Source of the DNA: Candidatus Woesearchaeota archaeon
Lineage (GTDB): Archaea > Nanobdellota > Nanobdellia > Woesearchaeales > ARS49
NCBI GenBank assembly: GCA_026394935.1
Contig: JAPLZR010000115.1
Location: 1 to 17,556, forward strand
Direction: 5' to 3'
DNA: 17,556 nt
This document shows, one piece after another, positions 1 to 5,386 of this stretch. The position numbers were made by a program, and so were the translations under genes. The notes beneath the pieces were generated by a model, which worked only from the letters and a program-made list of their open reading frames with translations, ran no database searches and was not told the DNA's origin. Every line of letters starts with the position of its first letter. Position 1 is the stretch's first letter.

Positions 1-121
1 AGTCTTCTTCAAAGCCGAACTTTTCAAAGATGGTTTGGTATTTTTTTGAGCGGTATTCTTCTTCGGTCAGATTTATCATGAAGAGCTTGCAGCAGGCACC
101 GCATTGAGAGCAATGATTCAT
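1..121 (-). CDS. YkgJ-like CxxCxxCC cysteine-cluster protein, N-terminal fragment
   Basis: Partial gene running off the left edge; the first 40 codons are visible from an ATG at 121. The N-terminus reads MNHCSQCGACCKLFMINLT, with the cluster C4-x2-C7-x2-C10-C11 right after the start. This is typical of the YkgJ/UPF0153 family of putative zinc- or iron-chelating (Fe-S oxidoreductase-like) proteins, usually small and cytosolic; no precise reaction is established. The start is supported by a TATA-like box (CTTTAAATA on the minus strand, 144-152) centred about 27 nt before the ATG, which implies a leaderless mRNA. It lies 48 nt downstream of the J-domain gene on the same strand but has its own promoter. 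The family call rests on the cysteine spacing only. Confidence 0.72.
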   Translation of the reverse strand, partial: MNHCSQCGACCKLFMINLTEEEYRSKKYQTIFEKFGFEED

Positions 122-143
122 TAAACTCAGCCCTTTCTGGAAT

Positions 144-152
144 TATTTAAAG
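144..152 (-). promoter_or_regulatory. TATA box of the YkgJ-like gene
   Basis: The minus-strand sequence CTTTAAATA is centred about 27 nt upstream of the ATG at 121, the spacing expected for an archaeal leaderless transcript. Confidence 0.5.
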
Positions 153-169
153 TTATGCTGTTGAATAAA

Positions 170-709
170 TTACCGCAGTTCTCTTTTCAGGATTTTGTGC
201 GCGTTGTTTATTCTCTTGAATGTTTCTATATTGCCTTCATACTTGTCAGGGTGGTGTTTTTTTGCCAGGTCTTTGTATTTTTTATCTATTAGGTCCATGT
301 CAAGAACGCCTGGCTCAACGCCGAGTGTTTCGCGCGCTTCTTTGCGCATGTTCTCGACATCTTCTTCTTCAGTGAATTCTGATAAGAATTCATTAAACGT
401 TTTTTTCTCTGCGAGCAGGTCTGCCACTTCAAGTTCTATGACTTTGTAAACAACATACAGGTTGTCGACATATCTTTTGGCGGATTGGTAGCTGTAATAC
501 ATGCGGTAGCCTTCTGTATACCAGGTTGCTGATGCCTGGACGTTTTTTATCGCAATCGGTTCAAGATCCAGGATTATGTCATCGGCTACTAAGCCGATTT
601 TGCTGAGCGCATTGATTATCTTGTTCTTGTACTGCAGTGCTCTTCTGCCGAATGAATCGTGTGCGAGCACTGCTTCGAACTCGTGTCCTTTTATGGTGAT
701 GGTTGTCAT
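170..709 (-). CDS. J-domain (DnaJ-like) protein
   Basis: 179 residues. The C-terminal 45 residues form a short J-domain-like helical hairpin: DLIDKKYKDLAKKHHPDKY has the diagnostic HPD tripeptide at 153-155 and is followed by ETFKRINNAHKIL, the usual helix III pattern. J-domains stimulate the ATPase of DnaK/Hsp70, so a co-chaperone or Hsp70-recruiting adaptor role is the family expectation. Residues 1-120 match no family I know; they look mixed alpha/beta, then acidic and helical. Putting the J-domain at the C-terminus is unlike DnaJ itself and more like specialised J-proteins. There is no signal peptide or membrane segment, so it is probably cytosolic. An A-rich run precedes the ATG and no Shine-Dalgarno is seen. 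Confidence 0.82.
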   Translation of the reverse strand: MTTITIKGHEFEAVLAHDSFGRRALQYKNKIINALSKIGLVADDIILDLEPIAIKNVQASATWYTEGYRMYYSYQSAKRYVDNLYVVYKVIELEVADLLAEKKTFNEFLSEFTEEEDVENMRKEARETLGVEPGVLDMDLIDKKYKDLAKKHHPDKYEGNIETFKRINNAHKILKRELR

Positions 710-775
710 TTTTTTTTCAAAAAAACTGTTAGAATTTTAGATTGGTATCCAGATTCTTTTAGTTTTCCGTGTTAA

Positions 776-800
776 TATATTTAAAAGGGGGGTATATAAA
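776..800 (-). promoter_or_regulatory. Tandem TATA-like boxes upstream of the J-domain gene
   Basis: Two minus-strand TATA-like motifs, TTTATATA (793-800) and TTTTAAATATA (776-786), lie 70-90 nt before the ATG at 709 and would give a leader of roughly 45-60 nt. The rest of the 165-nt gap (710-874) holds no credible gene. The motifs are near-symmetric, so a plus-strand transcript cannot be ruled out. Confidence 0.35.
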
Positions 801-874
801 ACTTGTCATTTTTTGCTACTGTTAAGAGGTATTATTTTCGCGTAATTAGGGGGTGCGAAACAGCGTGAGTCTTT

Positions 875-1960
875 CTAGAACGCGTCTCTCGTCTTCCCTA
901 TCGTCAGCGCGTATACCTTGCCTTTGTGTCCTTTCCACCGTAATAGTCTTGCGATGGCTTCTATTTGTGTTCCGCTTGTTGTGATGTCGTCAAAGATTGT
1001 TATGTCTGTATCAATTGTCGCGTTTTCTATGCTCATTGTTGCATAGTGCAGTTCTATGTCTCTGCTGCCTTGGTGTGATTCTTGTTTTGGGTATTCTCTG
1101 TGGATTATTCTGGGTGTTTTTCTTTTTTCGTTTAGATTGTATGTCATTATCCGGTTGGTGTCTATTTTGTAGCAGTATTCAGGCAGGGAGTTTGGTGCTG
1201 GTATGGCTGTGCTTTTGGGCATTTCGTTTTTTAGTTTATTGAGAAATTTGTTGACGATGTCCTTGCATGTCACGAAGCTATGTATTCTTCCCTTGCTGTA
1301 GAATTGTAATGTTTTTCCTTTTGTGATTTCTTCGGGTGTGTGGTCTTTTATTTTTTTGTAGTCGAGTATGTTTCCTGAGAAATCGTCAAATTTATCATCG
1401 CCTACAGGATAATATGTTCCGAGTGTTTTCCAGGTGATTTCAGGTGCAGGAGCTCTCCATTCGCTTGCGGGCAGGAAATCAAATTTTGGCTGTATCGGTT
1501 GATATCTTAGGTTTCCTTTTTCAAATTCTATTATCAAATCCGGCAGTTCTTCTGGTTTTGTTATTGTGCGTGTTGCTCCTGCCTGTTCGAGTTGTTCTTT
1601 TGTGCTGTAGCCCCACGCAGTGCCTATGCTTGGCAGTTTGTTCTGGTGTGCTGTCAAAACGTCTTTTGCTTCGTCTCCTATGACTAGTGAGTTTGCTGAC
1701 AGTGTTACAAGGGGTTTGTTTGCTGCTGCTATTATTGGGACGTTAAGTCCGAGTTTTGTAGCGAGTGCTGTTGCGTAATCTTGTGGAGCGTTTGTCAGTA
1801 TTGTGCTTTTTTTGGCGATTTCCAGCAGCGCTGGGTGTATTGCTGGTGTATGTAATCTGTCTATGTTTTTTGCGGTGTATTCTCTGCCTTCTTTTGTTCT
1901 TCTGTACAGGTGCAGGTGCCAGGTTCTTGCTATTGTTTCGTCTAGGTCGATGTATATCAT
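875..1960 (-). CDS. HAD-like hydrolase / phosphoribosyltransferase fusion protein
   Basis: 361 residues from the ATG at 1960. The N-terminal half is HAD-like: motif I DLDET (5-9), motif II TNAP (56-59), a candidate motif III lysine near 82, and motif IV GDEAKD (95-100). The C-terminal part carries a type I phosphoribosyltransferase PRPP loop, FDDITTSGT (323-331), closest in style to ComF-like PRTases. A linker of about 100 residues joins them. Expected chemistry is phosphate release from a small substrate by the HAD part and PRPP-dependent (de)phosphoribosylation by the PRTase part; the substrate is unknown. An upstream GTG at 1990 extends the frame by 10 codons, but I chose this ATG because it overlaps the TGA of the dprA remnant (ATGA, 1957-1960), a classic coupled-operon junction. 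It is cytosolic. Confidence 0.8.
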   Translation of the reverse strand: MIYIDLDETIARTWHLHLYRRTKEGREYTAKNIDRLHTPAIHPALLEIAKKSTILTNAPQDYATALATKLGLNVPIIAAANKPLVTLSANSLVIGDEAKDVLTAHQNKLPSIGTAWGYSTKEQLEQAGATRTITKPEELPDLIIEFEKGNLRYQPIQPKFDFLPASEWRAPAPEITWKTLGTYYPVGDDKFDDFSGNILDYKKIKDHTPEEITKGKTLQFYSKGRIHSFVTCKDIVNKFLNKLKNEMPKSTAIPAPNSLPEYCYKIDTNRIMTYNLNEKRKTPRIIHREYPKQESHQGSRDIELHYATMSIENATIDTDITIFDDITTSGTQIEAIARLLRWKGHKGKVYALTIGKTRDAF

Positions 1961-2554
1961 GTTTTTGCCGGCTTGTATTTTTCCACCCACTTGTATTCTT
2001 TGCCGAAATTGTTTGGGAGTGCGTAGATTTTTTTGTTTTGTTTGTGTGCGTGTCTTATTGCGTGCTGTGTTCCGCTTTCATCATCTGCCTGTACTACTAC
2101 TATTCCTTCTTTTGAAAGGCTCACGGTCAGTCGGTTTCTGTATGCGAAGTGTGATTGGTATGTTGTTATTCCTATTGGGAATGGCGTGATGAGCAGGTGT
2201 TCTCTTGCTAAGTGCTTCTTGTGTTGGGTGTCTTGTTCCTATTACTGCGATTGTTTTGGTTTTTAGCAGTTCCAAATCTCCTTGGGCGTAGAATACGGGT
2301 GTTGCATGGAGTTTTTTCAGCCAGTCCGGGTATTCTGGGCTGTTTATTGTGATTGTTTTGAAGTCTGTTCGTTCGAGTCTTTTTTCAAGTCTTTTGGTTT
2401 CTGGCTTGAAGAGTCCTGGCTTGTATGCGTTTTTGAGTGTTCCGTGTTGTTCAAGCAGTTTTCTCAGCCTGTCGTCTGCTTTTCCTGATGCTGTGCTTAT
2501 GTCCTCGATTAGCAGGACGTGGTACAGGCTTTCTTCTTGGTCAGGCGTTAACAT
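1957..2554 (-). pseudogene. dprA: dprA/smf remnant, frameshifted and lacking the central Rossmann core
   Basis: The N-terminal part (2554 to about 2216, 113 codons) reads as DprA/Smf: YPDWLKKLHATPVFYAQGD leads into TIAVIGTRHPTQE, matching the family pattern YPxxLxx..PxxLyxxGd then AVVGSRxxT. A different frame (about 2220 to 1957) then gives LLITPFPIGI, FAYRNRLTVSLSKEGIVVVQ, DDESGTQHA and KKIYALPN, the family's SEyPpGxxP..FpxRNRiI..vVvEA..SG..xTA..A..vfavPG segment. The stretch between, containing the SGLAxGIDxxAH motif (roughly 75-80 residues), is absent. About 199 codons remain against a usual 280-370, with a net frame change. DprA normally loads RecA on incoming ssDNA; this copy should be non-functional. 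Its TGA overlaps the ATG of the HAD-PRTase gene, showing the original operon. Confidence 0.75.
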
Positions 2555-2570
2555 AACTACTACTTAATAG

Positions 2571-2584
2571 TGGATATATTTAAG
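2571..2584 (-). promoter_or_regulatory. TATA box of the dprA remnant operon
   Basis: The minus-strand CTTAAATATATCCA is centred about 24 nt upstream of the ATG at 2554, consistent with a leaderless transcript. The promoter looks intact although the first gene is broken, so the downstream HAD-PRTase could still be expressed. Confidence 0.55.
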
Positions 2585-2598
2585 CGTGTTTGTTGTTA

Positions 2599-2624
2599 GG
2601 AGTGTCTAATTTCGAGTTATGCAG
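2599..2624 (+). repeat. Interspersed intergenic repeat, copy R1
   Basis: 26-nt unit starting GGAGTGTCTAAT and ending TTCGAGTTATGCAG. It differs at one position from copy R2 at 5273-5298. It begins just past the stop codon of the gene ending at 2629. AGTTATG (2615-2621) is an exact inverted repeat of CATAACT (2552-2558), which overlaps the dprA start codon. Confidence 0.65.
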
Positions 2625-2628
2625 AACT

Positions 2629-2994
2629 TTACAGCTTTCCTTTCCTGTCAATTATGAAGTCTATTGATTCTTTGTAGAAGTCTTCAAGTCCCATTGCTGT
2701 TAGTGTTGTTTCCAAACCATCGTAGAACGGTCCGTTTATGTTTTTGTGATAATAGTCGTACCATCCGAGGACTTCGTTGTGCCATTCTTCTCTTTCTGAG
2801 CCGTGTACTAGGTGTATTTCTATCTGTGTTGCTGTGAATGCTCCGTCAAACGAGTCTGCAAGGTCTTCTGGTGACTGGTATTTCTTTCTCAAGTATGTTG
2901 TTATTTGCAGGTCATCCAGCCTGTCAAGAAGTGATTGTCTTGGGTCGCTTAATACTGTGTGCATCAGTTTGAGAGGCAGTTCATTCATTTTCAT
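2629..2994 (-). CDS. Hypothetical acidic protein, third gene of the PIN operon
   Basis: 121 residues, not recognised. It looks all-helical and acidic, with several aromatic residues in the middle (EEWHNEVLGWYDYYHK, about 68-83). There is no signal peptide, membrane segment or cysteine cluster, so it is likely cytosolic. It starts 3 nt after the stop of the preceding gene, with no own promoter or obvious Shine-Dalgarno, so it should depend on translation of the upstream gene. The ATG at 2994 and a second in-frame ATG two codons later are both possible starts. Its position as last gene of a compact operon with a PIN-like nuclease suggests a partner or regulator role, which is inference only. 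Confidence 0.7.
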   Translation of the reverse strand: MKMNELPLKLMHTVLSDPRQSLLDRLDDLQITTYLRKKYQSPEDLADSFDGAFTATQIEIHLVHGSEREEWHNEVLGWYDYYHKNINGPFYDGLETTLTAMGLEDFYKESIDFIIDRKGKL

Positions 2995-2997
2995 TTT

Positions 2998-3657
2998 TCA
3001 AATCATTGTCAAATACCAGCCGTAATTGTTTTTGGGCTGTGTGAGTGTGCCTTCTGCTAAGAATGTCGGAAAGTTTGGTTTTCCGCTCATTTTTTTCATT
3101 AATTTGAAGTTTTCAAATTCTTTTTTTCCTTGTTCTGTGTCAAGGTCGTATACTTGGAATATGAGCGGGCCGGCATGCAGTCTTGCCATGTGTGCTGTGT
3201 CTTCAAGGATTTCTGCGTTTTTTGTGCCTGCAATGACTGCTTCAAGTCCTCCTTGTACTGTAATGCCGTTCTCTATGATTGATTTCATGAAAAATATTCT
3301 TCCAGCTTCTTTTAAGTTTAATTTGCCTGCGCCTTTAGGCGTATTTTTAACAATTAAATCATAAGCATTATCTGCATTGTCGGCTAGCGTTTTTACAGCT
3401 TCAGCTTCTTTATTATATTCTGTATCTGAATCGTCTTCTTTGATTTCTGCAGAATAAGCTTTGTCTGCTTTTGCCATCATTTCTGTAAATTTGATTTTGT
3501 TGCCTTCTAATGCATATGCGCCTGCAGCATACAGCCAGCTGTCAGGGATGGATGATTCTGCTTGTTCTTCCAAATCATTTGCAGTGCGGAATCCTAATAT
3601 GCTTTTTTTTACTGTGATGAGTGATCTTAAGATTTCATACGCTTCATTTATTTTCAT
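2998..3657 (-). CDS. Hypothetical protein, second gene of the PIN operon
   Basis: 219 residues, not recognised. The N-terminal two thirds appear helical and charged (ANDLEEQAESS, KEDDSDTEYNKEAEAVKTLA); the C-terminal third looks more mixed (AGPLIFQVYDLDTEQ, PTFLAEGTLTQ). There are no membrane segments and no cysteines. The start at 3657 lies only 2 nt after the TAA of the PIN-like gene and has a GAGG about 8 nt upstream inside that gene's last codons, favouring translational coupling. Its N-terminus (MKINEAYEIL) and that of the following gene (MKMNELPLKL) begin similarly, which might reflect a shared origin but is too short to decide. Confidence 0.72.
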   Translation of the reverse strand: MKINEAYEILRSLITVKKSILGFRTANDLEEQAESSIPDSWLYAAGAYALEGNKIKFTEMMAKADKAYSAEIKEDDSDTEYNKEAEAVKTLADNADNAYDLIVKNTPKGAGKLNLKEAGRIFFMKSIIENGITVQGGLEAVIAGTKNAEILEDTAHMARLHAGPLIFQVYDLDTEQGKKEFENFKLMKKMSGKPNFPTFLAEGTLTQPKNNYGWYLTMI

Positions 3658-3659
3658 TT

Positions 3660-5186
3660 TTATGCCTCTGGTTCCTTGTATATCTTTGACTGTAATTCTG
3701 TTTTTCTCGCGTTTTTCTCTATGATCTTTTTGTTTATTTTGTCAAGTTCATTATCATCATATTTTTCTGAATTGACCATTTGTTTTATTTTGATTCTGAG
3801 CTGGGGTATTTCTGTTGCGAGCGCGTTAATTTCATGTTTGATTTCAATTTTTCTTATGTTTTTCAGGTCTTCTTTGACGTCCACTCCTGCGTTTGCTAGT
3901 TCTTCCAGCGCTGTTTTTGCTGTTTTTTTCTCAGGTGTTTCTCCTGGTGTTTCGTATTTTTTTCTAACGTAATCGCGGATTATCTCTAATGAACTTGAGA
4001 ATTTGTCTTCTTTTTCTGCTATTTCTGTTAATGTTGCTGCATTTTCTTCTTTTAGTTTTTGTTCTGCTATTGCTCGCAATGTTTCTAATGTTTTTGCAGG
4101 GTCTTGAGGTGCGCCTTCCTTGAGTGCTTTTGCTGCGATTGCATTAATTTCTGGTGATGCGGGTTCTGCTTCTGATTTTTCTGCCGCAAGTGCTTTTCCT
4201 GTTAATGTTGCCAGATGTTCTACTTCACTGTGTAGCGCTTCCAATTGTGTCGCTATTTTTTTCGGTTCAGCTGCTTTTATCCTGTTCAGCATAGTTTTTA
4301 GCAATATTGTTGTTCTTTTTGCGGTTTCGAATGAGTCTTCTTTGTTGTCTTTTGTTCTGTCTTTGTTCAGTTGTGATCCATTTTTGTAATAATCTCTGAG
4401 GTATCCTTTTATTGCGAAGCTATTTCCTATTAATTTTTCATTGTAAGCGAATTTTATTGTGTATTCATCGTAGCCTTTTGCCCTGAGTACTGAAACTCGT
4501 GCAGGGTGGTCTTTAAGCAGCGGAGGAACTCCTAGGTTATTGCAGGTAAGCAGGCGGTATAGGCATTCTGTTGTTTGTTCTATGTCTCGGTCTTCTGAAA
4601 GAATATAGACTTCTTTTTGTGTTATGAGTGCTTGTGCAAATGCGTTTGCCACCAAATATATGTCTCCGTTGCTTGTTTTTTCTCCCCATTTGCAGTATTT
4701 TTTTATTCGTTCTAGGAATATTGCTAATTCAGTGGCCACCCGATTTTCTGTCTGGGTTTCGAGCTTTATCGCATGGTGCTTGAGTGATTGTGCTGATTTT
4801 TTCATATTATCGATCGCTTTTTTGATTGGTGCGTGTGTTTTTTGTGCTGCATTAGATAATTTTTGATATTGAGTTATGCAGATATTGAGTTCGTCAATAG
4901 TTAATTCGGCGCTTTTTTTTAATTCGCTCGCTATTTCTTTCGGCATGTAGATATTTCCTGTGCCGAGCTGTTTGGCGAGTCCTTCATACTGCATGGTCGC
5001 CTTTTCCATAAGTTCTGTTTTGAGGTTTTTCACATCGGTTTTGCCAATGTAATCTATCATCCAGCAGAATATTGAGTTGTCAATGTATACTAGTTTGTCT
5101 TGTGAGTAGTTTTGAATCTGGTTGAGAATGTTCTCTATGCCTTCCGGTCTCAGGTCCATTATTACGTGTTCTGGTAAGTCGCCCAT
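3660..5186 (-). CDS. PIN-like nuclease domain protein with long coiled-coil tail
   Basis: 508 residues. The first 220 residues carry the acidic pattern of a PIN-like ribonuclease: D36 in LVYIDNSIF, E88 in PKEIASEL, D175 in NGDIYLVANAFA, and D199/D201 in VYILSEDRDIE, each next to a hydrophobic strand or helix. PIN domains cleave RNA with Mg2+ held by these acids. A long helical insert lies at about 95-165. From about 290 to 508 the protein is Ala/Glu/Lys-rich and likely coiled coil, with no membrane segment. Typical VapC toxins are about 130 residues, so this is much larger. The start is supported by a TATA box centred 28 nt upstream. It heads a three-gene operon (gaps of 2 and 3 nt) with two unrecognised proteins. 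Confidence 0.75.
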   Translation of the reverse strand: MGDLPEHVIMDLRPEGIENILNQIQNYSQDKLVYIDNSIFCWMIDYIGKTDVKNLKTELMEKATMQYEGLAKQLGTGNIYMPKEIASELKKSAELTIDELNICITQYQKLSNAAQKTHAPIKKAIDNMKKSAQSLKHHAIKLETQTENRVATELAIFLERIKKYCKWGEKTSNGDIYLVANAFAQALITQKEVYILSEDRDIEQTTECLYRLLTCNNLGVPPLLKDHPARVSVLRAKGYDEYTIKFAYNEKLIGNSFAIKGYLRDYYKNGSQLNKDRTKDNKEDSFETAKRTTILLKTMLNRIKAAEPKKIATQLEALHSEVEHLATLTGKALAAEKSEAEPASPEINAIAAKALKEGAPQDPAKTLETLRAIAEQKLKEENAATLTEIAEKEDKFSSSLEIIRDYVRKKYETPGETPEKKTAKTALEELANAGVDVKEDLKNIRKIEIKHEINALATEIPQLRIKIKQMVNSEKYDDNELDKINKKIIEKNARKTELQSKIYKEPEA

Positions 5187-5210
5187 GTCTGTTTGCTACT
5201 AAACAGTAGT

Positions 5211-5218
5211 ATTTAAAC
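5211..5218 (-). promoter_or_regulatory. TATA box of the PIN operon
   Basis: The minus-strand GTTTAAAT is centred about 28 nt before the ATG at 5186, a leaderless arrangement. It lies 12 nt from the start of repeat R2. Confidence 0.55.
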
Positions 5219-5229
5219 CTGATGGTAAT

Positions 5230-5298
5230 CGACGAACTCGCACGACTGAAGGGACTTCAGAGCGCAGAGTGAGGAGTCTCTAATTTCGAGTTATGCAG
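5230..5298 (+). repeat. Interspersed structured repeat, long copy R2
   Basis: About 70 nt, starting CGACGAAC and ending with the 26-nt core (5273-5298: GGAGTCTCTAATTTCGAG, then TTATGCAG). AACTCG (5235-5240) pairs perfectly with CGAGTT (5287-5292). Inside is a perfect hairpin CTGAAG-GGA-CTTCAG (5246-5260) and a possible AGAG/CTCT stem (5266-5281). It aligns without gaps to copy R4 at 15015-15083: the distance from CGACGAAC to GAGGAGTCTC is 41 nt in both. It lies between divergent promoters. Confidence 0.7.
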
Positions 5299-5335
5299 GA
5301 ATTCTCATTTAAGTCTTGGCTGTTTTTAAGTAAAG

Positions 5336-5343
5336 TTTAAATA
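5336..5343 (+). promoter_or_regulatory. Probable TATA box of the kinase gene
   Basis: TTTAAATA matches the other TATA boxes in the window and would start transcription near 5366, about 20 nt before the ATG at 5387. A second TATATA at 5363-5368 lies too close to the ATG for standard spacing. Confidence 0.4.
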
Positions 5344-5386
5344 ATGCCGTTTAATTCACCATTATATAGTAATAAAATTGCTTAAA

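Noticed and set aside
774..874. Plus-strand transcript from the TATA-like motifs near 776-800
   Set aside because: No open frame or clear RNA fold follows, and the motifs are near-symmetric and better explained by the minus-strand J-domain gene.
1961..1990. Upstream GTG start for the HAD-PRTase protein
   Set aside because: The added residues match no HAD N-terminus, while the ATG at 1960 forms an ATGA overlap with the dprA stop and places motif I at residues 5-9.
1765..2266. Plus-strand Cys/Phe/Leu-rich open frames opposite dprA and the HAD-PRTase gene
   Set aside because: They are antisense shadows; the minus strand carries clear HAD and DprA motifs.
4868..4883. GAGTTATGCAG inside the PIN gene as another repeat copy
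   Set aside because: Only 11 nt match, the flanks do not align to the repeat, and it lies within a coding region.
5230..5298. tRNA gene in repeat R2 or R4
   Set aside because: Neither strand gives a paired acceptor stem, an anticodon arm or a proper TTCRANN T-loop.
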